Origin: Planctomycetota bacterium
GTDB lineage: Bacteria; Planctomycetota; Planctomycetia; Isosphaerales; Isosphaeraceae
NCBI GenBank assembly: GCA_021778575.1
Contig: JAJYCH010000005.1
Location: 1 to 23,090, forward strand
Reading direction: 5' to 3'
DNA: 23,090 bases
The position numbers and the translations under genes are program-made. How positions within the stretch are numbered: the stretch's first letter is position 1; each line of letters starts with the position of its first letter. Shown in pieces: positions 16,031-23,090 of this stretch. The notes below the pieces were generated by a model. The model worked only from the letters and a program-made list of their open reading frames with translations. It had not been told where the DNA came from and did not search any database.

Positions 16031-17425
16031 ATGAATTACCCCTTGATCGGACTCCTGCTCGTCCTGCCTTCGATGAATACTTTGATCGTCGTTGATGATC
16101 CCCCGTCGCCGATCGCTGTGACGGTCCCCACTCGCGAAAAGCCGGTGAGCTACTCGCGTGAGATCGCCGAGATCCTCGACGCCAAATGCACCGGGTGCCA
16201 CGGCGGGGCGGTCGTGGAAGGGAAGCTGGCGATGGATGATGTCGCCGGGCTTCTCAAAGGGGGCAAGCACGGCCCAAGTTTGAAGGCAGGCTCGGCCGAT
16301 TCCAGTCTGCTATTTCAGATGGCGGCCCATCGCGTCGAGCCGGTCATGCCTCCGAAACAGAAGAAAGACCTCAAGCCGTTGACCTCGGACGAGCTCGGGC
16401 TCCTGAAGCTCTGGATCGACGCGGGAGCCAAGGACGACTCGGCCGAGGTCGTCCCGCCAGCGCCCCTCACGCTCGGCGAACTGCCGCCAGGGGTCCGGCC
16501 GATCACTGCTGTCGACCTGACCGGCAACGGCAAGCTGGTCGCGGCCGGTTGGGGAAACCAGGTGATCCTTCACGACGCCGCCACCGGACGAGAGGTCGCC
16601 CGGCTGGGTGGTCATCGCGACCTGATCCAGTCGCTCCGGTTCAACCACGATGGCACGAAGCTGGCGGCGGGGAGTTACCAGGTCGTGACCGTCTGGGACA
16701 TTCCGGCCGATCGGTCGAGTCCCATCGGTCCACCGAAAATCTTCGGGTCGCACGTCTTCCGGGTCCTGGCGCTCGACTTCAGCCCCGATGGACGCTTGCT
16801 GGCCACGGGAGGCGGCGAACCGTCGCGGTCGGGTGAGATCAAGATCTGGAACCTCGCCGACGGGGCGTTGATCCGGTCGCTCGACTCGCTTCATTCCGAC
16901 ACCGTGTTCGGCCTTCGGTTCAGCCCTGACGGGACCAGGCTCGCGAGCGGGTCAGCGGATAAATTCTTGAAGATTTCACGGGTTGATGATGGCAAGGAGC
17001 TGAAGTCGTTCGAAGGGCATACGCATCATGTCCTGGCGGTCGACTGGTCGGGCGACGGCAAGGAACTGGTGACGGGAGGCGCGGATAGTGTCGTGAAGGT
17101 CTGGGATTTCGAGACCGGAGAGCAGCTCCGGACGCTCCAGGCAGCCGGTAAACAAGTGACGGCGGTGCGCTGGGTGCCGGGCAAACCGCTGGTCGCGGGT
17201 GCCTCGGGCGACTCGACGGTCCGGTATTGGAACCCAACCGGAAATGGCAATGTCGTTCGGACCTTCAGTGGTCCAACCGACTATGTTTTTGGCGTCGCCA
17301 CGTCTGCCGATGGGAAGACCGTCGCTGCTGGCGGGGCGGACGGAAACCTGTTCCTCTGGAATGGCGACGACGGCAAGCTGATCCGAAAGATCGAACCCGC
17401 CGTCGTCGCCAGACCACCCGGTTGA
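16031..17425 (+). CDS. exported planctomycete cytochrome-like (CXXCH) protein with seven-bladed WD40 propeller
   Basis: 464 residues from ATG 16031; an upstream TTG (16019) adds four residues. A hydrophobic N-terminus (about 4-20) is a probable signal peptide or anchor. Residues about 40-140 form the planctomycete cytochrome c-like domain: YSREIAEILDAKCTGCHGG with CXXCH (53-57), then AMDDVAGLLKGG, VMPPKQKKDLKPLTSDELGLLKLWIDAG. The rest holds seven WD40 units whose closing strands read VILHDAATG, VTVWDIPAD, IKIWNLADG, LKISRVDDG, VKVWDFETG, VRYWNPTGN and LFLWNGDDG, enough for one closed propeller. A haem-type domain plus a binding propeller suggests a redox or scaffold partner of the two upstream gene products. 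The spacing of 116 nt suggests the same transcription unit. Confidence 0.93.
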   Translation: MNYPLIGLLLVLPSMNTLIVVDDPPSPIAVTVPTREKPVSYSREIAEILDAKCTGCHGGAVVEGKLAMDDVAGLLKGGKHGPSLKAGSADSSLLFQMAAHRVEPVMPPKQKKDLKPLTSDELGLLKLWIDAGAKDDSAEVVPPAPLTLGELPPGVRPITAVDLTGNGKLVAAGWGNQVILHDAATGREVARLGGHRDLIQSLRFNHDGTKLAAGSYQVVTVWDIPADRSSPIGPPKIFGSHVFRVLALDFSPDGRLLATGGGEPSRSGEIKIWNLADGALIRSLDSLHSDTVFGLRFSPDGTRLASGSADKFLKISRVDDGKELKSFEGHTHHVLAVDWSGDGKELVTGGADSVVKVWDFETGEQLRTLQAAGKQVTAVRWVPGKPLVAGASGDSTVRYWNPTGNGNVVRTFSGPTDYVFGVATSADGKTVAAGGADGNLFLWNGDDGKLIRKIEPAVVARPPG

Positions 17426-17435
17426 TGTGTTCGGC

Positions 17436-19598
17436 TTACTTGCCGTTGCCGATCAAGGTGTTCCCTTGAATCACCGTGCCGGGGTTCTGACCTTCCTGGT
17501 CGATTCCATAATCGACGTTGTTCACGATCAGGTTCCCTTGCGTCAGGCGGCGACCGCCGACCGTGACGTTCCGGACGTTGACCAGCTTGACTCCATTGGC
17601 CTGGTTCTGGTTGATCGTGTTGGCCTGGACCTTCGTCCCCGAACTGTTACCCGACAGGCTCACGCCGTCCTGCTTGTTGCTGGAGATGACGTTCCCCGCG
17701 CCGGGCTGGCCGATCTGGTTGTTCCGGCCGTTGATGAGGAAAATGCCTGTGGCATTGTTGAAGATCGTGCTGCCGAGGATCACGTTTCGGCTCGATCCGA
17801 CGATCGCGATTCCGGCTCCAAGGTTATCCTTGACCTGCGCGACCAGAGCGGGATTGGTACTGCCGATCGTCGTGCCCGAGGTTCCCGAGCCCAGGTAAAT
17901 CCCCCCCAGCGCGTTGCCCAGAGCGGTGATTCCGAAGTCGCCCGAGCCGATATTCGCGTTGGCAATCTGGTTATCGTGGGCTCGGCCGATGACCGCGATT
18001 CCGTATCCCAGATTCGATGACGAATCGACCTGTTTCTCAACAGAGACTTGCCGACCGCCGATGAAGTTGTTGTGAGTGGTCCCCGTCAGAACGATACCGC
18101 TGCCGCCGTTGGGAATCGCGGATTGGATGTTCGTCGAGGTTCCGACAGCCGTATCGGTGACCTGCACGCCACTGGCGTTGCCGCCGATCTCGATTCCGTT
18201 GCCGAGGTTGCCCGAGACGATGCACGTCCGGATCAGGTTGTTGCCGCCAGTCGAGGTGATCAAGATTCCATCCAGCTTGTTCGGAGCGGCGCCGAGGAAG
18301 GCATAAATTCCCGCGAACGTGTTGAAGCTGGTGAAACCGCTTGCCTTGTCCTTGACCTCGATTCCGTTCCGGGCATTGCCCGAGATCACGTTACCGAGCG
18401 GGATGACGCCGCCGACCTGCGTTTGCTTCGAGGTTCCCGAGACGAGCAAGCCGTCGCCACCATTGGCGACGATCGTGGCGTTGTTTGCTCCGGCTCCGAG
18501 GAAGTTGGCGTGGACCGTGGTCCCATTCGAGTTCGTGATCCGGAGCCCGTTGCCACCATTGCCGCTGATGACGTTGTAATAGACAAATGGCGAATCGGTG
18601 AGGGTACAGCCGATCAACTGGTTGTTGTTGGCACCGACGATCGCCACGCCATCGAGCTGGTTGCCAACCGCGGAGTTGCCCGAGGCCGAGGTCCCGATGA
18701 AGTTTCCGCTGAGAACGTTCCGGGTGGCTTTCCCGGTGATCAAGACACCATCGCCCTGGTTACCCGAGATCAGGTTGCCTTGCGGCGGGCGGACGAAGAT
18801 CGACTGGGTCGGGTTATTGCCGCCGCTGGCGGTCCCGCCGATCGTGTTTCCCGAGGCACCCTTGGTCAAAAGAATGCCGTTCTGATGATTGGCGAGAGCG
18901 ACCGAACCGCTAAGATTGGTGCCGATCGCGTTCTCGGCGATCACATTATTGCGTGCGCCGTAAACGCCGATTCCGTTGCCGCCGTTACCGCTGATCAGGT
19001 TCGAGACCGGCGTGGCGCCCGATGTCGGAGTCGTCGCTTGACCGATCAGGTCTCCGCTGGAGGTCGACTCGATCCGGATACCGTCCCCGGCGTTGCCGTA
19101 GACCGTTGTTCCGTCGGCCAGAACTCCGATATCGTTCCCCTCGACCGTCAGATGCGACGATGCCAGGGTGACCCCCGCCCCGCCCGAGTTCACCAGATCG
19201 AGCGAAAGCAGCGATGACCCGGATGAACCCGACGCGAATTTGAGCCCCTGCGTCCCCTGGAAATCCACCGTGACCGCCGGTGCCCCCTGAAAGCCGGGAG
19301 CCGTCGTCCCGTCGAGCGTGACCGGGCGAACGATCGAGGGGAGCGAGCACTTGCCGACGCTGATCGTGCCGGAAACGTCGAAGGCGATCGTGTTCGGTCC
19401 GGTCGTGTGGTTGGAATCGACAATCGCCTGGCGCAACGATCCGGCGCCCGAACCGGCGAGATTCGAGACCAGGAAGGTCGATAAGACCTCACGACGCTCA
19501 AGAACATCAAGCCCGAGCGGAATCGAACGATGTCGGTTCCGGAGTCGATTGCTGGTCGCGCGGAGCGCTCTCGGTTGAGTCTTCAGGTTGGGCAACAT
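17436..19598 (-). CDS. secreted right-handed beta-helix protein with LEPR-XLL-like N-terminus
   Basis: 720 residues; ATG 19598 is preceded on the minus strand by GAGGT 7 nt upstream. A basic N-terminus (residues 1-32) leads into VLERREVLST (32-41), a variant of the planctomycete LEPR-XLL motif found at the start of large exported or surface proteins. GSLRQAIVDSN (53-63) is the common entry into a pectate-lyase-like beta-helix. The rest is a solenoid of about 20-25-residue coils built round N-x-I-S-G-N-x-x-N/D-G-I/V (for example NVISGNGGNGLRI). The glycine/asparagine ladder indicates a PbH1 fold used in adhesins and polysaccharide-binding or -cleaving proteins; no catalytic residues were identified. 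It ends abruptly at GNTLIGNGK without a C-terminal anchor. It converges with the WD40 gene, 10 nt away. Confidence 0.9.
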   Translation of the reverse strand: MLPNLKTQPRALRATSNRLRNRHRSIPLGLDVLERREVLSTFLVSNLAGSGAGSLRQAIVDSNHTTGPNTIAFDVSGTISVGKCSLPSIVRPVTLDGTTAPGFQGAPAVTVDFQGTQGLKFASGSSGSSLLSLDLVNSGGAGVTLASSHLTVEGNDIGVLADGTTVYGNAGDGIRIESTSSGDLIGQATTPTSGATPVSNLISGNGGNGIGVYGARNNVIAENAIGTNLSGSVALANHQNGILLTKGASGNTIGGTASGGNNPTQSIFVRPPQGNLISGNQGDGVLITGKATRNVLSGNFIGTSASGNSAVGNQLDGVAIVGANNNQLIGCTLTDSPFVYYNVISGNGGNGLRITNSNGTTVHANFLGAGANNATIVANGGDGLLVSGTSKQTQVGGVIPLGNVISGNARNGIEVKDKASGFTSFNTFAGIYAFLGAAPNKLDGILITSTGGNNLIRTCIVSGNLGNGIEIGGNASGVQVTDTAVGTSTNIQSAIPNGGSGIVLTGTTHNNFIGGRQVSVEKQVDSSSNLGYGIAVIGRAHDNQIANANIGSGDFGITALGNALGGIYLGSGTSGTTIGSTNPALVAQVKDNLGAGIAIVGSSRNVILGSTIFNNATGIFLINGRNNQIGQPGAGNVISSNKQDGVSLSGNSSGTKVQANTINQNQANGVKLVNVRNVTVGGRRLTQGNLIVNNVDYGIDQEGQNPGTVIQGNTLIGNGK

Positions 19599-19970
19599 AG
19601 TTCAGACCTCGGTGTCGTTGGAGAGTGGTTCGACCTGGCCGGTGGCATGCCCTTGCCAGTCCTTGTCCACCTCCATGTGACAACCGGAACGATAAAACGA
19701 TGCCGGCAGACTCAAAGTAGCAATATACTTCAGGATAAGCAAATGTTTGGTAATGTTCGCCGTGACCCGACCGGAACATTTGCTCGTCGTTCGTGACACT
19801 TTGCCAGGACACAGTGTCAGCGGCGGAAATTAAAAAACGGGTCGTGAGTCACCCAGGCATTGCCGCCGACCCTTCGGTCGGCTGCCCCAGGCAACCCACT
19901 ACCCGTCAATCTAGGACACGAAGCCAAGAAATCGGCGGCATCCGGTCGAATCCCGCGCCGAATTCTTGGA
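19599..19970. other. 372-bp gap between beta-helix and methyltransferase genes
   Basis: No gene was found. It holds a 7-bp inverted repeat TGACACT/AGTGTCA (19794-19800 and 19813-19819) and a GC hairpin (19865-19882). AT-richer sequence at about 19690-19760 probably contains the beta-helix promoter, but no clear hexamer pair stands out. Confidence 0.5.
19865..19882. terminator. compact GC hairpin downstream of the methyltransferase
   Basis: GCCGACC (19865-19871) pairs perfectly with GGTCGGC (19876-19882) around a 4-nt loop, about 90 nt past the methyltransferase stop in its direction of transcription. No T-run follows on either strand. Confidence 0.3.
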
Positions 19971-20684
19971 TTAGACGGATTTCGAGGTGCTCCGGCTCGA
20001 AACCTCGGCGAAGTGTGGCGCGGGAATTGTTCGGGCCAGGCTCGGGGCGATGGCTTCGTTCAGGAGGAACGGCGCGAAGCCCGGATGGACTTTCTGGGTC
20101 ATCTGCTCGAACCCGGCCGCGCCGAAAAGTTCGCGGAAGCGGGCGGCCGAGGCGTGATGCACGGCTCCTTCGATACCGGCCACGCAGACGTCGTAAATCA
20201 GCCAGCCGTAGGGGCGGTCGCGATAGCCATCGACCAGCATCAGCCGTCCCCCGGGCTTCAAGACCCGGCGCATTTCCTCGACGGCGAGGTCCTGGTGCGG
20301 ATAATGGTGAAAGCTATTCGCGCAGGTCACGACATCGAACGCTCCCCAGCCGAACGGCAGGCGTTCGCTATCGGCCTGGATCGCGCAGATCCCGTCGGCA
20401 TGGCGTTTCCAGCGCTCCACGCCCTTGGTCAGCATTCCCCGGACCAGGTCGATTCCCCAGACCTGAGCATTGGGCAACGCTTCGCGAATCCGTGACGCGA
20501 ACACGCCCGTGCCGCAGCCAATGTCGAGCACCCGGATCGGCTGATCGCCGTACTCGGCTTTGATTCGCTTGATGATCGCCCGGTGCGACGGGCCAAACAG
20601 CAAGACCTGGAGAATGCTTCGGTCGTAGCTCTCGCTCCAGCGCGTGAACTCGTGGGTGGCCTGAGTCTTGTCGTAGGTGCTCAT
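19971..20684 (-). CDS. class I SAM-dependent methyltransferase (UbiE/MenG-like)
   Basis: 237 residues; ATG 20684 is preceded by GGAGG 7 nt upstream on the minus strand. It has SAM motif I VLDIGCGTG (residues 52-60), an acidic residue ending strand 2 (WGIDL), then FDVVTCANSFHHYPHQDLAVEEMRRVLKPGGRLMLVD, the usual motif II/III layout of methyltransferase domain 11. The N-terminus (FTRWSESYDRSILQ) resembles UbiE-type quinone methyltransferases, but without neighbours from that pathway the substrate is uncertain. The C-terminal ~25 residues are Ser/Ala-rich and unlikely to be structured. It is monocistronic here and divergent from the small gene at 21199. Confidence 0.92.
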   Translation of the reverse strand: MSTYDKTQATHEFTRWSESYDRSILQVLLFGPSHRAIIKRIKAEYGDQPIRVLDIGCGTGVFASRIREALPNAQVWGIDLVRGMLTKGVERWKRHADGICAIQADSERLPFGWGAFDVVTCANSFHHYPHQDLAVEEMRRVLKPGGRLMLVDGYRDRPYGWLIYDVCVAGIEGAVHHASAARFRELFGAAGFEQMTQKVHPGFAPFLLNEAIAPSLARTIPAPHFAEVSSRSTSKSV

Positions 20685-20742
20685 GGTGAGGCCTCCATGC
20701 CCCGGCGATGAAGTCGATCAAGGTTGGATCAAGGCAGCGTGA

Positions 20743-20770
20743 CTTATAGCGATCTTCCCGATCGACGCAA
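20743..20770 (-). promoter_or_regulatory. candidate promoter for the methyltransferase
   Basis: Read on the minus strand, TTGCGT (20765-20770), 16-nt spacer, TATAAG (20743-20748, 5 of 6 matches). It lies about 60 nt upstream of the ATG at 20684. Confidence 0.35.
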
Positions 20771-20839
20771 GACGAATTTCCGGACTTCTCGCCAAAACCC
20801 GGAAGAACTTCGGTGTCACCCACCGAATCGCACTCCGTT

Positions 20840-20848
20840 GTCATTTCA
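20840..20848. repeat. left copy of 9-bp target-site duplication
   Basis: GTCATTTCA directly abuts the left terminal inverted repeat at 20849; the identical 9-mer abuts the right end at 21095. Confidence 0.85.
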
Positions 20849-21094
20849 GGGTGTACCCAAATTTTCTGGGGGCTGCGGACGGATGGATTATCTGGAGTGC
20901 GAGAGCTTGCTCTCGCTTTGCTTCGTGGAGCTTGCTTCACGGTGCTGGTTGGGAAACCGTTGGCCAGGTCACTCGGCTCGGAGCAAGCTCCAGTCGCCAG
21001 AGCGAGAGCAAGCTCTCGCACTCCAGAGAGGGCTTCCTCGGAAAACCAAAGGACAGGGTCGAGCAGAGCCCCCCAAGAAAATTCGGGCACACCC
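20849..21094. mobile_element. 246-bp MITE-like non-autonomous element with terminal inverted repeats
   Basis: The left end (20849-20874, beginning GGGTGTACCCAAATTTTCT) is the near-complement of the right end (21067-21094; its reverse complement begins GGGTGTGCCCGAATTTTCTT), differing at two bases and two short gaps over about 28 bp. Both ends are flanked by the exact direct repeat GTCATTTCA, as expected after transposition with a 9-bp staggered cut. There is no room for a transposase, so it must be mobilised in trans. A 9-bp duplication fits several IS groups (IS903 or IS10/IS50 types, IS256, some others); the family cannot be fixed by eye. The interior is a stack of palindromes listed separately. 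It sits in the divergent gap between the methyltransferase and the 21199 gene. Confidence 0.85.
20891..21027. repeat. nested palindromes inside the MITE-like element
   Basis: Bases 20891-20917 and 21001-21027 are perfect 27-nt reverse complements. Each arm is itself a hairpin: GCGAGAGC-TT-GCTCTCGC at 20899-20916 and the AA-loop version at 21002-21019. Between them, 20926-20936 and 20982-20992 form another perfect 11-bp inverted pair, and GGAGCAAGCTCC (20980-20991) is a further small palindrome. Four related GAGC-(TT/AA)-GCTC units thus lie symmetrically within 137 bp. Confidence 0.85.
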
Positions 21095-21103
21095 GTCATT
21101 TCA
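21095..21103. repeat. right copy of 9-bp target-site duplication
   Basis: GTCATTTCA immediately follows the right terminal inverted repeat and matches 20840-20848 exactly. Confidence 0.85.
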
Positions 21104-21198
21104 AATCTAGTGAACAAAAAAGCAAAATGTCGTCGAAATCCGATGCGATTCGTGGTATCATAGGGACGGGATTTTTGAGACCAAGAGGGCTTGATCAA

Positions 21199-21582
21199 AT
21201 GGGTTATGCAATAGGATTTCGGTTTGAATCGGGCGAAGAGGGCGGGCTCCATTTCGGGTCGTCCACGGACGTTTGCATGCTCGCGGAATGGGTGGAAACT
21301 TTGCCGGTTGAGCTTTATCCCAACCTTCGAAAACTGATGGTTGAAGGCCAGTACATCGACACCCTTGCCGGTTGCCTCGAAGTCGATCCCGCGCTCGAAT
21401 CCCATCCGCCCGACGATCAGATCATCGAGGAACTCGCCGACTGTCTCGGTGACCTGCTGGATCGCTGGCCTGACAATACGCTCGCGATCCTTGATGATGG
21501 GGCCAACACGGCTGGCTGGGACGAGTTACTCGGGCTCGAGCCACGAGTGGAATCGGCCGACGAGGAAGAAGACGAGGTTTAG
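21199..21582 (+). CDS. small acidic protein of unknown function
   Basis: 127 residues from ATG 21199, chosen because AGAGGG (21184-21189) lies 9 nt upstream; an in-frame ATG at 21127 is possible, but a TATCAT box (21154-21159) between the two favours the shorter form. The protein starts MGYAIGFRFESGEEGGLHFG, has a mixed helical middle (AEWVETLPVELYPNLRKLMVEGQ; IIEELADCLGDLLDRWP) and a strongly acidic end (ESADEEEDEV). No signal peptide, membrane helix or known motif is visible. Net charge is very negative, as in some inhibitor or immunity proteins, but no partner gene is present to support that. It begins 96 nt after the element's target duplication and ends 17 nt before the convergent isomerase gene. 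Confidence 0.75.
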   Translation: MGYAIGFRFESGEEGGLHFGSSTDVCMLAEWVETLPVELYPNLRKLMVEGQYIDTLAGCLEVDPALESHPPDDQIIEELADCLGDLLDRWPDNTLAILDDGANTAGWDELLGLEPRVESADEEEDEV

Positions 21583-21599
21583 GACGATCGAACCCCGGA

Positions 21600-22508
21600 T
21601 CAGCCCCCCAGAAACTGGATCAGATGCCGACCACTGATAACCAGCGCTTCCTTGCGCTTTTCGAGCGATCCCTCGAACGCTCGATCCTCGACCTCGACGG
21701 CGACATGGCCGTCGTAACCAATGTCGGCCAGGGCACCGAGGAACGGACCCCAGCGGATATCGCCCAGACCGGGAAGTTTGGGGGTGTGCCAGAGTTTGGG
21801 ATACGACAGAACACCGTGATCGTCGAGCGCTTTCTTCTCGATCCGCGCGTCCTTGGCGTGAACGTGAAAGATCCGGTCGCGAAACTCGGCCAGTGGGGCG
21901 ATGTAATCGATCTGCTGCCAGATCAGGTGCGACGGGTCGAAGTTCAGCCCGAAGGCGGGGCTGGGGATCGCCTCGAACATCTTCCGCCAGATCGCCGGGG
22001 TCGTGGCCAGGTTCTTGCCGCCGGGCCACTCGTCAAGCGTGAATAGCATCGGGCAATTCTCGATGCCGATCTTGATCCCCTTCTGCTCGGCGTGGTCGAT
22101 CAAGGGGCGCCAGGTTTCGAGAAATCTGGGCCAGTTGGCCTCGACCGAGAGCGTGGGATCGCGACCGACGAACGAGTTCACGACCGGGATGCCCAGTTCG
22201 CTCGCCGCGTCGATCACCTGATGGAGGTGAGTCACGGTGGTCTCGGCCTCGTCGCGATCACTCGAAAGGGGGTTCGGGTAATAGCCGAGTCCCGAAATCA
22301 TCACGCCATGCTTCGCGAACAATTCCTTGAGAGAACCGACGTCGAGCTGGTTGACGTCGATGTGGCTCACGCCGGAATAGCGCCGCTCGGCCTTGCCGGG
22401 GGGCCAGCACATGACCTCGACGCTCGAATAGCCGGTTTTCGCGGCGAATTCGAGGACTTCTTCGAGCGAAAGCTCACCGAGGATGGTCGAGACGAAGCCG
22501 AGTTTCAT
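21600..22508 (-). CDS. sugar phosphate isomerase/epimerase-like TIM barrel (AP endonuclease 2 superfamily)
   Basis: 302 residues from ATG 22508. The xylose-isomerase-like barrel is visible strand by strand: [20 protein letters not shown] (28-37), [12 protein letters not shown] (70-81), [11 protein letters not shown] (107-117), IKIGIENCP (145-153), [10 protein letters not shown] (187-196), [10 protein letters not shown] (212-221) and GHVAVEVED (267-275). Likely metal ligands are Glu150, Asp191, His217 and Glu272 or Glu274. The family covers epimerases and isomerases of sugars and inositols; the substrate cannot be assigned. No signal peptide is seen, so it is probably cytosolic. It lies 23 nt downstream of the rhomboid gene on the same strand and is probably co-transcribed with it. 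Confidence 0.93.
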   Translation of the reverse strand: MKLGFVSTILGELSLEEVLEFAAKTGYSSVEVMCWPPGKAERRYSGVSHIDVNQLDVGSLKELFAKHGVMISGLGYYPNPLSSDRDEAETTVTHLHQVIDAASELGIPVVNSFVGRDPTLSVEANWPRFLETWRPLIDHAEQKGIKIGIENCPMLFTLDEWPGGKNLATTPAIWRKMFEAIPSPAFGLNFDPSHLIWQQIDYIAPLAEFRDRIFHVHAKDARIEKKALDDHGVLSYPKLWHTPKLPGLGDIRWGPFLGALADIGYDGHVAVEVEDRAFEGSLEKRKEALVISGRHLIQFLGG

Positions 22509-22531
22509 GGAAGTTTGCCTGGTTCAATCGT

Positions 22532-23090
22532 CTAGAATCGCAGCAGCCCGAAGATCACTCCGGTCAATAACCCGACTCCGTGGGCGACGTTCGCCATGTT
22601 GTACGGGAAGGTGTTGCGCATTTCCGGCCCCACGGTCATCGGCATGATGATACCGAGCATGAACCAGAGGAGCATCCAGTTCACACTCCGCTGATTCAGC
22701 GAAAGGTGGTCCTCGGGGTCGGTATGCCCCTTGATCCAGAGATAGCCGGCGATGGCGAAGATGACTCCCGACATCCCGCCAAAAATACGCATCTGCTCAT
22801 CGATCGTGTCCCCCTTCGTCATCAAGGACTCGCCGCAATTACTGGCGATGGCCGAGACGAGAACGAGCACGGCGAACCGCCAGGTTCCCTTGCGCATCTC
22901 GACCTGTTCCCCCAGGTAGCGCATCGCCATCATGTTGAAGAACAGGTGTGCGAGGCCGAAGTGGAGGAAAATGGGGGTAATCGCTCGCCAGACCTGTCCG
23001 TGGAGAATCGCGCTGAAGCCGGTATCGCGGACGTTGTCGTCGCCGAAAATCTTCGCGGAGAAGGTCCAGTTGGTCAGGAAATACAAGTCG
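22532..23090 (-). CDS. rhomboid family intramembrane serine protease, N-terminus beyond window
   Basis: The frame is open to the window edge (the codon at 23084-23086 is TTG, preceded by a sense codon), so the true start lies outside; 185 residues are visible. Rhomboid hallmarks, numbered from that TTG: WRAITPIFLHFGLAHLFFNM (33-52), the catalytic Ser in GGMSGVIFAIAG (Ser106), and the catalytic His in NVAHGVGLLTG (His169) in the last helix. About six membrane helices are visible with a polar loop (GESLMTKGDTIDEQMR) after the second. Rhomboids cleave transmembrane proteins within the lipid bilayer. It is followed after 23 nt by the isomerase gene; no functional tie is known. Confidence 0.9.
   Translation of the reverse strand, partial: DLYFLTNWTFSAKIFGDDNVRDTGFSAILHGQVWRAITPIFLHFGLAHLFFNMMAMRYLGEQVEMRKGTWRFAVLVLVSAIASNCGESLMTKGDTIDEQMRIFGGMSGVIFAIAGYLWIKGHTDPEDHLSLNQRSVNWMLLWFMLGIIMPMTVGPEMRNTFPYNMANVAHGVGLLTGVIFGLLRF

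Noticed and set aside
18048..19217. 389-residue open frame on the plus strand
   Set aside because: It mirrors the repetitive beta-helix gene; its Asp/Val/Arg repeats are complements of the coil codons.
19794..19819. TGACACT/AGTGTCA inverted repeat as an intrinsic terminator
   Set aside because: Only 7 bp with a 12-nt loop and no T-run on either strand; too weak to call.

Overview
The window looks like a chromosomal segment of a high-GC planctomycete, most likely of the Isosphaeraceae/Gemmataceae type. The evidence is a set of lineage-typical families: a DUF1549/DUF1553 haem-motif protein, a DUF1501 Tat-exported protein, a CXXCH/WD40 protein, and a beta-helix exoprotein whose N-terminus carries an LEPR-XLL-like motif (LERREVLS). 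No rRNA, tRNA, CRISPR array, prophage or transposase gene was recognised.

Layout. 1-1175: 3' part of an ABC-F ATPase. 1470-2333: PPP-like metallophosphoesterase. 2428-3249: FkbM-type methyltransferase, convergent with an Amt ammonium transporter (3328-4968, minus). 4969-6087: 1.1 kb without a convincing gene but rich in structure, with a REPIN-like double palindrome (5172-5226), two tandem hairpins sharing an identical pyrimidine-rich loop (5355-5431 and 5451-5523), and an 11-bp GC hairpin (5576-5614). 6088-7263: protein of unknown function with a possible heparinase-type beta-sandwich. 7270-7500: small two-helix membrane protein (minus). 7625-9973: housekeeping run yggS - yggU (4-nt overlap) - aroA. 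10039-11883: membrane-anchored sulfatase/phosphotransferase-fold enzyme (minus), divergent from the cluster DUF1549/1553 (12058-14553) - DUF1501 (14583-15914) - CXXCH/WD40 (16031-17425). 17436-19598: 720-aa beta-helix protein (minus). 19971-20684: class I methyltransferase (minus). 20685-21198: intergenic region holding a 246-bp MITE-like element with terminal inverted repeats and a perfect 9-bp target duplication. 21199-21582: small acidic unknown. 21600-22508: sugar phosphate isomerase/epimerase-like TIM barrel, downstream of a rhomboid protease that runs off the window end.

How genes work together. The clearest functional unit is the exported DUF1549/1553 + DUF1501 + CXXCH/WD40 trio on one strand. 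Its members are expected outside the cytoplasm, two carry haem-binding-type motifs, and the trio is a planctomycete hallmark of unresolved function. A membrane enzyme with a Thr at the usual formylglycine position is divergently encoded beside it. The most novel-looking signals are non-coding: the intact MITE, its nested palindromes, and the tandem loop-conserved hairpins.
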